In this document: one piece after another, positions 10,576 to 20,971 of the stretch
How the letters are laid out: each line of letters starts with the position of its first letter
Position numbering within the stretch: position 1 is the stretch's first letter
Assembly (NCBI GenBank): GCA_036429605.1
Contig: CM071591.1
Span: forward strand, 3,224,001-3,288,000
Source of the DNA: Cladobotryum mycophilum
Lineage: Eukaryota > Ascomycota > Sordariomycetes > Hypocreales > Hypocreaceae
Direction of reading: 5' to 3'
Length of the DNA stretch: 64,000 nucleotides
Notes under the pieces: model-generated
Database searches by the model: none
What the model saw: only the letters and a program-made list of their open reading frames with translations
What the model was told of the DNA's origin: nothing
Translations under genes and position numbers: made by a program

Positions 10576-11705
10576 TGCGAGATATCGATGAGATGAGAAA
10601 TCTCATGTGGAGCCATGGACGTCATCTAATGTTTAATGCTTGTATGCATGGTTTTATTTCTCATATTCGCTTATCACAGCGGTTGGTCATGCAGCGGGTC
10701 CAGATCCTATTGTTGGCCGTGTCGATATCAATGATGCCTGTCTAGCGCGAATCATGGGCAATATCACTTAATACGTGATATATTAATCCTTGAAAGTCAG
10801 CGAATAATCAGCTTTGGTAGACAGCTTCGAGGCAGCTTCACCAGTGATGAGCGCCAGTATCAGTCTCGCGTGTGGAATGGAAACACGACACGATACGACG
10901 CGAGATCTGTCCTTGCACGGTCTTTGCTACAAGTATGAGTCTTCAGGATCTGCACAGACCAGAGCCCCATCACGGGTTGGAGTTAAATAATCGGTCACTG
11001 TCCATCATGCCCATGTCCATGTCAGGGGTATGGGCCAACCGTTATCTGCATCAATTAGGCAGTTCATATGACCTCTTCATCACGATAGAAAACGCGGGAG
11101 ATTTGTAAGGGAAATAGTGAGAATATTTTGATAATTCACCTCGATTAACCTGTTCCTTATTTTTCTGTGTTCTGAAAGTTTCCATTTAGCACTGATTTAT
11201 TAACCGCTTGAGATGTTCTACACAAGCAAATCGAGACGTTCCGATTCTTATTACCCCTTTAGGCAGTTTTATCTGAGCTCAGCAGCGTCAGCAGAAACCG
11301 ACTCGACCATGTCTCCACCGCGTTGGCGCTTTCCCCTGGTCTCATCTTCTGATAATGCCTGCCGCTTGCGAATATGATCAGCGCGCTCATAAGACGGGAC
11401 ATGGAATCTTCAGATGTACAAATCGCCAAGGGGTGTTGGTTCACCATGTGCAGAAAAGTTCCGCTTTTAAAAATGCGCCAAGGTGCTCGGCGGCACGGAT
11501 TGTTCATCCCACCCTGGCATAACACTCATTATCACAATCTCGCCTCATTTTCTCTCTCTTTCGCTTAGAGACATACCCATTCACTCCTTTCTTTCAAAAT
11601 GGCGGCTTGTCTGTGAAGAACCCCAAAGTTGTTGGTCGAGACCTCAAAACCTGAACAGTCTATTGATATTATACTCTCGTTTTATACAGTGTTGAGTGAG
11701 CTAAC
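10576..11705. other. Intergenic
   Basis: Downstream flank of the SLATT gene and promoter of the glycosyltransferase gene. A 78-residue open frame at 10872-11108 has no motif support. Pyrimidine-rich sequence at 11540-11600 probably belongs to the glycosyltransferase 5' leader. Confidence 0.5.
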
Positions 11706-13256
11706 ATGTTGTTTGCCAAAGGGTTACCGAGCTTACAACTCAGGTTCATCTTAGTGCTTGCCATCTTTGCTTCGTTTCTCATTTTCGTCAAGACTTTTTA
11801 CTTTTTGAAAGAGCCTTTGTTGGATGTGGCTGTTACCACGACTGCGGCCACGACGACGACGACGACTAGAGCTGATGGCCCATTGCCCGAGGAGCAATAC
11901 CTGGCGAGGTTAAGCCATGAATTCAAACTCACTAATGAGACGGAATGGCTCGCATGGAAGATTCAGCACTCAAAGGAGGCATCTGCCTGGACCACCGTCA
12001 ACAATGTTCGCACCAAATTTGGAGCTCGTTCAAAGGTGGTCGTCACAGGTCTACCCAACCCGACTGATATTTTAGTCACAAACCAGATGAAGTTGCCTGT
12101 TTCAGCCAGCTCTCTTCCCTCGAGACCCGATGCATCGGAGTTTGTGTTTGGCATCACCACGACCTATGCCAAACTTATGGAACGAGATGGCGCCAAAATG
12201 AAGAGTTGGACTCGATGGCTCACAAAGGACGGCAAGAAGAGTAATGGGGCTAGCCTCATTGTTATGCTTGATCAGGCCCTGGATGAGCAACTCAAGGAGG
12301 TGGAAGAGATCCTCTCAGCCAATGGTATTAATGCTCAAGTCAGCGCTACTGAGGAACCCATGTCGATAGCCAGGAGATATCATGAGCTCACAAAGCTTAT
12401 GAAGTCTTTTGGCGGTGCGGTTGTGGCTGCAAAGGGTCATGTAAAGAAGTGGTTTGCGCTTGTGGAGGACGATATTTTTATCCCGAATCTTTCCTACTTG
12501 CAGGATCGACTGTCTACATATCAGTCAAGTGCCCAGCTTTATATCGGCATGCCAAGTGAGCGAGAAGACTGGGAGGTCATTGATGGAAATCTGACAACCA
12601 CGTTTGGCGGAGGAGCCGTGTTTCTCACTCGCCCAGCCTTGTTCCAGTTATCTCACCTTTCATGCCTGAATCCGCCAGAGCATCATGCGCGGTTTCATGG
12701 GAAGCGATGGGATATCCTGCTTCAAGAATGCTTGACGAAGAATACACCCATGAGAATGTATACCCTACCAGGGTTTTATTCTCCCGAGGATAACCAGGCC
12801 AATTTACAAGGCGACCCATACGAAAGTGGAGTGCAACCCTTGACCCTCCACCACCACTTTGACCGTCACGGCCTAGACGTCAACATGGCGCACATGGTCA
12901 CAAACGCCTGTGGAAACTCATGCTTCATGCAGCGGTACCGCTTCAAGGACAATTGGGTCCTTGTGAATGGAGTGTCTATAAGCCAGTATTTGGACGGACA
13001 TGAGAACGATTCGCAAGATAATGAGAATCACGCCCGTCCGTCTATGCCCGATCAAATCGTCATAGACGATAGTGCAGTTGATCGGAAAACTCTGAAGCTA
13101 TCGCCAGACAACAGGAAGGTCTGGAGATTTGCAGACTCTGTCATGAGCGACGATGGGGCAGTATGGCAAGCCTACATTCGACGAGCCCACAAGACTTCGG
13201 ATGCCGAAATCGACTCAGTGATAGTCCTCGTATGGGAGAAGGACAACTCGCAATAA
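11706..13256 (+). CDS. GT31/Fringe-like type II membrane glycosyltransferase
   Basis: 516 residues, intronless. The N-terminus MLFAKGLPSLQLRF is followed by one hydrophobic anchor (about residues 15-36), then a Thr/Ala-rich stem (TTTAATTTTTTR), so the topology is type II, with the catalytic part in the Golgi lumen. The catalytic region shows FGITTTYAKL, then VEDDIFIP with the metal-binding acidic cluster at residues 254-256, and TTFGGGAVFLTRPAL. These are hallmarks of the DUF604/Fringe-like branch of glycosyltransferase family 31, common and expanded in filamentous fungi. The acceptor and the sugar cannot be told from sequence. Two NxT/NxS sequons (NETE, NLTT) fit a luminal protein. The 3' end converges on the GNAT gene, 141 bases away. 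Confidence 0.82.
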   Translation: MLFAKGLPSLQLRFILVLAIFASFLIFVKTFYFLKEPLLDVAVTTTAATTTTTTRADGPLPEEQYLARLSHEFKLTNETEWLAWKIQHSKEASAWTTVNNVRTKFGARSKVVVTGLPNPTDILVTNQMKLPVSASSLPSRPDASEFVFGITTTYAKLMERDGAKMKSWTRWLTKDGKKSNGASLIVMLDQALDEQLKEVEEILSANGINAQVSATEEPMSIARRYHELTKLMKSFGGAVVAAKGHVKKWFALVEDDIFIPNLSYLQDRLSTYQSSAQLYIGMPSEREDWEVIDGNLTTTFGGGAVFLTRPALFQLSHLSCLNPPEHHARFHGKRWDILLQECLTKNTPMRMYTLPGFYSPEDNQANLQGDPYESGVQPLTLHHHFDRHGLDVNMAHMVTNACGNSCFMQRYRFKDNWVLVNGVSISQYLDGHENDSQDNENHARPSMPDQIVIDDSAVDRKTLKLSPDNRKVWRFADSVMSDDGAVWQAYIRRAHKTSDAEIDSVIVLVWEKDNSQ

Positions 13257-13397
13257 TGATACACACCAACGACTTTCACTAAAGGGCTGTTCATTTTAAT
13301 GGCTTATTTTAATGGTATATGATTACTTTATTCTACGGATAGATATTGCAACGGGGGATTTGGGCTTCTTTTGTACATGCTTTTATTACTGCTCTAT

Positions 13398-14057
13398 TTA
13401 ATTCAAGATACCAACGGCCGACGCTTCTTGCCAGTCCTCCGGCTTTACTTCATAGTATACTTCTTGCTTCCCCTCTTCGTGCTCTACTGGTCGGGTGATG
13501 CCCTCTCCTTTGATGCCTAGCTTCTTGACCAGGTTGAGCATTGCTGTGTTTTCTTCGAGAGTGGTGATGGTGATGAGATCTAGTTGTGGACCTCCTGCGT
13601 TGACGGGTGAGAAGGCCCAGTTGATGGCCATCTTCATTGCCTCGACGGCGTAGCCTTTACCCCTATATTTGGGGTCGATCAGAACGCCTACATCCCCCGC
13701 GCGGATTTTCTTCCCGTCACGCTCCCAGTCCTTGATAGCACCAAAGCCACCAAGACCAATGGGCAAGCCCTCGGGCTCATTATCCACCTTCAGCACAAGA
13801 ACCATGTTAACGCGGCTAGGCCCGCTGACGACCTGCCCGTCCGGTCCGCATACAGTCGGCTGGTTCGCGGACTCGCGCTGCCGGGCGATGATGTCCCCTG
13901 CTAGAGGCAGGTCGATGGGCCGCTCGTTGGGGTCTTGCGCGAGGATGGCGGAGAAGAAGGGTGCGTCGGGGGGTTGGATTGTGCGGAGGGAGAGGGGGAG
14001 GGCGGGGGATTGGATGAGGGTGTTGAGGTGGGAGGCTTGGGTGGTTTGGGATGTCAT
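13398..14057 (-). CDS. GNAT-family N-acetyltransferase (RimJ/RimL type)
   Basis: 219 residues, intronless. The acetyl-CoA-binding motif A is plain: VGVLIDPKYRGKGYAVEAMKMAINWAF, matching the R/Q-x-x-G-x-G/A pattern (RGKGYA). It is followed by LITITTLEENTAMLNLVKKLG, the alpha-4/beta-6 region of the Acetyltransf_3 group. Such proteins transfer acetyl groups to protein N-termini, small amines or antibiotics; nothing here identifies the substrate. No signal peptide is visible, so it is likely cytosolic. Its start lies 707 bases from the Spo7 stop, and both genes are on the minus strand. Confidence 0.85.
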   Translation of the reverse strand: MTSQTTQASHLNTLIQSPALPLSLRTIQPPDAPFFSAILAQDPNERPIDLPLAGDIIARQRESANQPTVCGPDGQVVSGPSRVNMVLVLKVDNEPEGLPIGLGGFGAIKDWERDGKKIRAGDVGVLIDPKYRGKGYAVEAMKMAINWAFSPVNAGGPQLDLITITTLEENTAMLNLVKKLGIKGEGITRPVEHEEGKQEVYYEVKPEDWQEASAVGILN

Positions 14058-14764
14058 GGTGAATGAGTTTTGTCTTTTTTAAGGTTTTGGGTTAAGAAGT
14101 AATGAGAATAGGCATATCAGAGACTTTGTGTTTTAATATAGTAAATAAGGCAAATAGTCTGGTTTGTGTTGGGGGGCCAGAATGGCAAGGAGATGGTATC
14201 CAAAGATTGATCTTGGATGATGATATTCATAGCCTTTTAAGTATTCATTCAATCCCCTGTTTATTCATTATCATATAGAGGATATCCAGTAAGTAGTTTT
14301 GCTTTCTAGATCATCTCTGGATGCAATGCAGCTTATCCCGACTAAACAGCTGAAACACTTGGGAGTCATAGATTTACCTCCCATACCCAAAACTACAGAT
14401 CCTTTGATTCGCATAAGTCGATAATAGAGAGTAATAAATGGGGTAAAAGCTCATCCTCCCCCGCATACCCACCTAGCAATGAGTCAGTCAAACATACTTG
14501 TACGTTTAGCGTCGTCAAGCCTCCAGTCCAAAGACTCAGTAGAACTTCCTAAATAGGCAAAACTTGTTGATGAAAATGCTTCAGCTCATGAGTCACACAT
14601 GCAAAACCCATAAATTTCAATCGACAGCTGCCCCCCATTTGATATTCACTTTTTTGAATTCAATTGCAGCCCCCACAACAAGTTTCATGTATACATAACT
14701 TCATCTCATGGTCCCATATCCTCTAAAAGAAAAGAAAAAACACACACAACAGCGAAGATGTCAT
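14058..14764. other. Intergenic
   Basis: Spo7 3' flank and GNAT promoter. AT-rich; I recognise no feature. Confidence 0.5.
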
Positions 14765-16046
14765 TCAATCGACAGATAGGAACCTCTCCTTACTAGCCCT
14801 CACGCTCCCACTCCGTAACGTCCTTACACTCCCCTCGGATTCCGTATCAACCGCAGCATTGCTCTCCATGGATAGTTTGGACGGCACTTCCAGCGAGGGG
14901 GTGGCTGACCGCGATTCGGTCCCTGATCTCCGTGACTTGGATCCCGACGGCTTCTTTCGAAGCTTATCCGAGGCAGCGCTGGTTCTTCGGCCGATGAAGT
15001 CGGCATCAAACATTGGTGTCTGACTCCTGGAAGAGCTGACGGATGAGCGGCGAACACTGCTACTGCGGCGCTTGCGTTCCCTTTCGGAGCTGGCAAGACG
15101 ACTGTGCGGCGCCTTGTTAAGCTCGTGATGTCGTCGAGGGGGTTGCGGCGTTTGATACCATGGGAGCCACCATAACCAACCATACTGCTCCTTTGCTAAT
15201 TTCCTACCATGCTCCTGCACCTTTTGGCGTAGCAATGCCCGACGTTCGTTCTCTCTCTCCCAGTACTCTGTGCGATATAATTCCCAGTTCTCTCGAAACG
15301 TAGGTGAAAATGGTTTTGGCAGTAGTAATAGTTTGACGTAGTCCCCCCAGGCGCAAGATCCTCCTCGTGACCACCTCGCTCGTCGTCGTCGGATGGGACT
15401 ATTAACGTAGGATGATTGTCGCTCGTGAGCTGCAATTCCTTCTCGACCTGACGCAGGAGAGCTGGCTCGACATGTCGATACGATGAGCTGGCCGTATGAG
15501 AGAATATGCCATATGTGAGGAAGAAACCAATGGTCGAAAGTGCCTCACTCCACCACGTCTGCCTTATGATGACGAGCTTGCAGTTGAAGCCGCGCAGGCC
15601 TCTGTTGGAAATGGCGAACCAGCGCCTCGGCCATCGAATGCCGCGATCCCATATTCCGGTTGCCCAGACCAAAACAGCAGTTATAATGCCTCCCATGAAG
15701 CAGACCTTTTGCGCGCCCTCGACGGCCCAGTAGATGGAGCCCCCACACCGCGGCCGTCTTCTCGCGTCGCAAAGAATAGTTTGTAGCCGAAGAATGCGAC
15801 CCAGAGGGAGAGCAGGGTCAGAAAGAAAGTATGGTGCCGTTTCCTGGCGCGCAATTCGAGAAACTGGGCCCGCAGGGATGCTTCGAGTATCAACAGGTTC
15901 AGGTAGATCATGGACGGGGAGCTGGGCGTGTGGTTGAGCGGGTCGACTGCCTTGCCCGCGCTGGACAGGACGGCGGCGGTGCCGAGCTTGACATTGTAGG
16001 GAGCCGTCGGCGCCCCCTTTACGAGGGAATCGATGTCGTCGGGCAT
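14765..16046 (-). CDS. SPO7: Spo7-like regulatory subunit of the Nem1-Spo7 phosphatase, two single-base frame breaks
   Basis: Read from the ATG at 16046, the frame breaks twice, at a C5 run (15740-15744) and a C6 run (15343-15348) of the plus strand. Allowing one extra base at each gives exactly 428 codons (427 residues) with no stop. The restored order is MPDDIDSLVKGAPTAPYNV, then SPSMIYLNLLILEASLRAQ, RKRHHTFFLTLLSLWVAFF (TM1), REDGRGVG / GSIYWAVEGAQKVCFMGG (TM2), FNCKLVIIRQTWW, LAPGG / DYVKLLLLPKPFSP, and a Ser/Arg-rich tail. This is the Spo7 family. With Nem1 it forms an ER/nuclear-envelope phosphatase that activates the phosphatidate phosphatase Pah1, controlling membrane versus storage lipid synthesis. 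No plausible intron explains either break. The tail (SERERKRRSSSVRRSS) is long compared with yeast. I infer an intact gene with assembly errors. Confidence 0.85.
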
Positions 16047-17757
16047 GTTGTGCTGCGCTGTGCTGTGCTATGCTGTGCTGCGGGCTCTCGCTTCGGGCGT
16101 TTCGTTTTGGGGCGGGAGGGAGGGATCTCGAGCTCCCCCGGGGACGATCAGGCTGCACCGATAGGGCTGAGGGACAGCCTGCGTCAAGGGAGAGAGGCAG
16201 CTTCCATAAGCTTGCTGACGTCAACAAGGCTGTCACTGCAAGGCTTATCTGGGGAATGCCAATGTCAATGTCAGAGTGTGTGTGCGTGTGTGTATTGCAA
16301 AAAGAAAGAACCGCACTGCGTGTGTCTCCTAGTTGAGAAGTGCCAGGGTCTGTCGTGTTGCGATCTGGATCCCAAAAGGTAGGTTTTTGGTGGAGCGGAA
16401 AGGGCTTGAGCGGTTGCGGAGTTGCGATGGGGGACGTCAAACCGAAAAAGGTACTTTGCATCGGGCTGTGGCATCCACTTCACATGAAGTACATTTGGCG
16501 TATCATTGTCCGAACCAAAACAGATGCGTCCATCCATTTTCATTTGGGATCCATGGAAGTGTCTTTTTTTGTCTTTTTTAGTGGCATTAACGTTAGCACA
16601 TGCTAACTAAAGCGCACTCACTGCAACTTTTATTGGAAAGGATTCATTCATTGGAAGAGTGCACTTCTAGTAGCTGGACTGGGAGCCGAGCCCTGTATGT
16701 CTAGAGCACAATGACTGCCCCCCGTAACCCGGCTTCAACCGAGGGCTACCCTGTTGATTGTCTAGGCCCAATTACCTCTACCTCTACGTGCATGTATGAC
16801 CACGACCATGACCATGACCGCCCTTTTTTTGTTGAATATTCAGGGGACCGAAGCCGACCGACTGACATGTGGCGATTACGCCTATACGCTGTAAATTAAT
16901 TCGTTAGGCGATTATGCACCTGAGGTCATGGCGTCACAAGGCTGCAGGTCGCAGGTCACAAGTTGTTGTGGGAAATGGCTCAGCATGGATTGTTTCAATG
17001 TCACTCACTGTCAATGCCACAATGTCAATGTGTCAGAAGTGGCCACTTTGGGCATTACAGTGCTCACTCCCTATAATTTCCATTACGGCACAACCACAGT
17101 GACCACAGGGATCCACGGATCTCACTCAGTGGCCGCCAACTCAACCTGCACCTCCTGAATAGCCCTGGAAGGGCCCTGGACAAGAAGCATGGAAGGCAAC
17201 TACCTAATAATGGAGGAAAGTTGCGGTAGGGCTCTCAACAAAATAGATGCACCTCCTGACTTTCCACCATCTCATCTCATCACTTCCCATTCCATTCCAA
17301 TTCCAATTCCCTCGGCTCTTCTCTTTTTTAATCCAACTGTCCACTCCTTTTTCTTTCCTTTCAATCTTCATCTTCATCTGCTTCTTCAACTCAATGTCAT
17401 TGCAATTATTATTTACATCTACCTCCTCCTAGTTCCCTTTTTTGATCAATCATATCAATACTACTCACTTACTTACATACATAGCCACCTTTTTTCCCCC
17501 TTCTTTCTTTTCCATCGCATTCTCCGCCTCCCACCTCCCTGTAGCTTCGGTGCGCGGATCGATCCAAAATCCGAATCACTCTGCCATAAGCCATTAAGTC
17601 CGCATTCGGTTTCCGTTGCAGGGCCAAATCCGGCGACTTTGCATAACCTCAATCTCCCTCCATAGAACCCCTTCACTCGTCGTCGTCATTCTTGGTGGGT
17701 GCCTGGGAGCTTTATATAAGCACCAAGCACCCCCATTTCTTCTGACCTTTTGTTGGG
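16047..17757. other. Divergent intergenic region (Spo7 / Cld1-like gene)
   Basis: About 1.7 kb. It holds a perfect CRE palindrome near Spo7, (TG)n-like sequence at 16275-16295, and long pyrimidine-rich tracts at 17240-17540 that probably belong to the 5' leader of the hydrolase gene. Open frames here (for example 17189-17665) are low-complexity translations of that tract. Confidence 0.5.
16216..16223. promoter_or_regulatory. CRE-type bZIP site (TGACGTCA)
   Basis: A perfect 8-base palindrome, 170 bases upstream of the Spo7 ATG. CRE/ATF-type and HacA-like bZIP factors bind this core. Its use here is inference from position only. Confidence 0.35.
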
Positions 17758-19388
17758 ATGCTCAAGACGCAAGCCGCCGCGGCGATTCTACACCGATCGC
17801 GATTTACTTGGACCTCGTTTCTGCCTGCGACACATTCCAAAATGACTACAGCCGAGGGTTCTGTTCGCGCTCACCCCACTCGGGGTATCGATCCTCCAGA
17901 TGAGCCTGTGAGGGCACAAACGCCACCGCAGCCTCCATCCGTCTTTTTCCCATTGGGATACAAAGAGGCAGCATATCAATGGGTAAGTAGAGCACATACT
18001 CCATCGAGCCGGTGCACAGGTAGTCGGCGCCAATTGCTAACTCCGAGTTCTAGTGGACGAGCGTCACTCCCCCGATGGCTGAGCGCAGCGTTCTCAAGCA
18101 CATTCCGTTCCTTAGAGAAGCGACCGAGAGCACCCCGAACCTCACTGCCGCTGCCGATAGACTAGATCCCTTTGGCACCCGGTTATGGCGCCGCTCCATG
18201 GTTCAACTCTCCGGCAAGAACCGTGCTCTGAACGAATTCTCCGTCGAAAGAGTAGGAGAAGACACGGATGAGACCCTGGTCATGCTCCACGGCTACGGCG
18301 CTGGTCTTGGCTTCTTCTACAAGAACTTTGAACCCATCTCTCGAATTCCAGGCCTCAAGTTGTATGCTCTCGATATGCTAGGCATGGGCAATTCGAGCAG
18401 ACCGCCTTTCAAAATTCACGCAAAGGACAAGCAGGGCCAGATTACCGAGGCGGAGAATTGGTTTATTGATGCCTTGGAAGAATGGCGCAAGGCCAGAAAA
18501 ATTGAACGATTCACACTTTTGGGACATTCACTCGGCGGTTACCTCGCAGTATCCTATGCGCTCAAGTATCCGGGCCACTTGAAGAAGCTTATCTTGGCCT
18601 CTCCCGCTGGCATTCCTGAGGATCCCTATGCCGTCAATTCTGCGTTGCCAGAGCCTGACGCTTCGACGATGCAGAACGAGTTTACCCAGGATCAGGAATC
18701 AATTGCCCACAACGCAACCACTTCTCAGATTCACAACGCCAAAGCTGACGCTGGTAACACATCGAATGCTCCGCGACGACCATTGCCTGGTTGGCTTGTC
18801 TGGCTCTGGGACGCCAATGTCTCTCCCTTTAGCATCGTCCGTATGACAGGACCCCTCGGTCCACGATTCGTTTCGGGTTGGAGCTCTCGAAGATTCAACC
18901 ATCTCCCCGCCGATGAAGCCCAATCCCTCCATGACTACTCCTTCTCCATCTTTAAACAAAAGGGGAGCGGCGAGTATGCCTTGGCCTATCTTCTCGCGCC
19001 GGGTGCCTTTGCTCGACGACCTGTCATCAACAAAATCCAAGATGTCGGCCGACAGCCTATCCCACAGCCCGAGGGAGCGCAGCCCAAGAAGGAAACCGGT
19101 TATCCCATTATCTTCATGTATGGAGAGAATGACTGGATGGATGTGGCCGGTGGCCTCGCTGCAGAGGAGAAGCTGAAGCAAGTCAGACTCAAGGCCCTTT
19201 TACGTGGTACAGAAGAGGAGAAACGAGACGAGAATGGCAGTTGCAAGGTCGTCATCATTCCCAAGGCGGGCCACCACTTGTACTTGGATAACCCCGAGTT
19301 CTTCAACGAAATTATGAAGAAGGAGATGGAGGAAACAAAGGCGGATGAGAAGCGAAGACGAGCTGCATCATCAGCACCATCATCATAA
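17758..19388 (+). CDS. Cld1/CGI-58-like alpha/beta hydrolase, probably mitochondrial lipid acyl hydrolase
   Basis: Exons 17758-17982 and 18054-19388 give 519 residues; the intron lies between two Trp codons in phase 0. The first 28 residues (MLKTQAAAAILHRSRFTW...) are basic and hydroxylated without acidic residues, like a mitochondrial leader, and a second ATG at 17842 (MTTAEGS) would skip it. Catalytic features are the oxyanion loop LHGYGAG, the nucleophile elbow GHSLGG (Ser about residue 234), the acid in GENDWMD and the base in KAGHHLYLDNPE, which also contains the HxxxxD motif of this group. Yeast Cld1 removes an acyl chain from cardiolipin on the way to remodelling, while the related CGI-58/Ict1 branch has acyltransferase-related roles, so the exact reaction is open. 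The tail is Lys/Glu-rich. It is divergent from Spo7 and convergent with the DUF427 gene. Confidence 0.85.
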
Positions 19389-19797
19389 ACGTGTTTTGAG
19401 ATAAAGACTACATGACCTTGCGGTCATTGCATACTAGAGCTGGGGCGTTGATCTATTTGACTGGCGTTGTTTGGGGATGGCGTGTTTTGAAGGCGATGAA
19501 GACTATACATGGATTTTAATAGTGGTATATTAATGGATGATGCAGCATGACAGCTCGAGGGAAGGGCGTTGGCCTAGACAGGGCCTTTTCTTGGTATATA
19601 ACTAGAGTATAGGCGTTTGTATATAGCAAGCCTACTCGTGTAGACCTGGATACTTTACAAGGAGACGTCTCGGCGTCGAAGATGTTATGAAATGGATATT
19701 ACAAAGCAAAGAGTATCAAATTTTGAGTCAAATTATTTGTATTGTGATAAAGCCTCGGTGAAGATGTACGCTACCCCTGAATTACACCTGGATCCCC
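19389..19797. other. Intergenic between convergent genes
   Basis: 3' flanks of the hydrolase and DUF427 genes, about 400 bases, AT-rich. Nothing else recognised. Confidence 0.5.
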
Positions 19798-20310
19798 TTA
19801 CTCAACTGTGACGTCTACCTTGGTCTTGTCTATTCCATCTCAACTCAGCATTCTAATTCACCACATCAATAGCGAGGGCCACTTACAAAAGGCAACAAAG
19901 TCCTTGATATCCACGGCCTTTTCAAACGGCTTCTCATAGAACCACGCCGCATTATCGAATGTCTTGCCTAAAGATTCCCCCCAATCGCATTAGCATTCCC
20001 CGTTTGCACGATTCTACAGCCGAGAAATAACAAAGAGAGAAAAAGGGACTGAAAAGAAGAAAGAAAGAAAAAAGAAGAAAAGGGAAGAAAAAAACTCACC
20101 GTTTACATCAATAGTGTAATAGCTCGCATCCCCCTTCCAGGGACAATACGTGCTCAACTCCGTCCGGCTGAGATGGTCTCCCTTGACGCTATCAGGCGGG
20201 AAGTATACGTTTCCCTCGACCACGGCCCAGCTGGTGGTGTCGGCCAGCACGGTGCCGTCGATTGTGGCCTTGGCGCGGCCGGTCTTGAAGTCGACTGATC
20301 TACCGACCAT
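19798..20310 (-). CDS. DUF427-domain small protein
   Basis: Three exons on the minus strand: 20310-20100, 19967-19887 and 19829-19798. They total 324 bases, 107 residues, and all phases fit. The domain reads AKATIDGTVLADTTSWAVVEGNVYFPP, STYCPWKGDASYYTI, then TFDNAAWFYEKPFEKA and KDFVAFYKTKVDV. The CPWKG(D/x)A-Y core with a later AAWFYEKP is typical of DUF427, a small beta fold found in bacteria and fungi whose biochemical role is unknown. The first intron contains a purine/pyrimidine-asymmetric run (20040-20095). The last exon encodes only ten residues and a stop. No targeting signal is apparent. It precedes the CSC1-like channel on the same strand, 661 bases away. Confidence 0.85.
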
Positions 20311-20971
20311 GATGGCTAGGGTATTGGAGTTTAGGTTATAGATGATGTGAGGTTATGGGTGGTGTGGTGACGGATAGTGAAGTGCGAGTTATCAAGCTGC
20401 GAGGATCAAACTGGAATAATGGACAAGGGATGATATATAGGGTGATATGAAGAAAGAAGAGTGATTCAGTACTCAATGGGGGTTTTTATAACTTCAGAAT
20501 AACCTGCCCTAGCCCTCAACATGTCAACCTAGACTTTGAGTTCATCTCATGCATTTGATTTATAAGATGCCGCTGTAATCACGATTGCGGGGTCATCACT
20601 TCTCCAGCATAGCCGCGACACCATCAACGTCATCGAACTTGATTCCAAATCTGACTTACACATCTCACACAACGCCTCACCTTCCCATCATTGGCTCAAC
20701 AAGTAGAAGCATAATCAATGTATTTTGCTTCGCCCACATGAGAAGAAGAATAAAACTACAAATGTCATCTATTATAAGCTGTACAATGCAGTCTTCAAAA
20801 ACACAAACGTAATCCAAATCAAGCTTCCATCGAGGCCGTGGCTCTAGGGTATGCTATTCAATCTCAACGCCGTATATATGTCCTGCCCTCTTTTTTCCTA
20901 TGCCAAATGCAAATGTGTGTGCCCAGCGTAACGCCATTATAATTCATGTTGGATGTAATGCAATTCTAACC
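20311..20971. other. Intergenic
   Basis: Promoter of the DUF427 gene and 3' flank of the channel gene, AT-rich. A 75-residue open frame at 20585-20812 has no support. Confidence 0.5.

Noticed and set aside
17189..17665. 158-codon open frame
   Set aside because: Low-complexity translation of a pyrimidine-rich stretch that looks like the leader of the downstream hydrolase gene; no motif.
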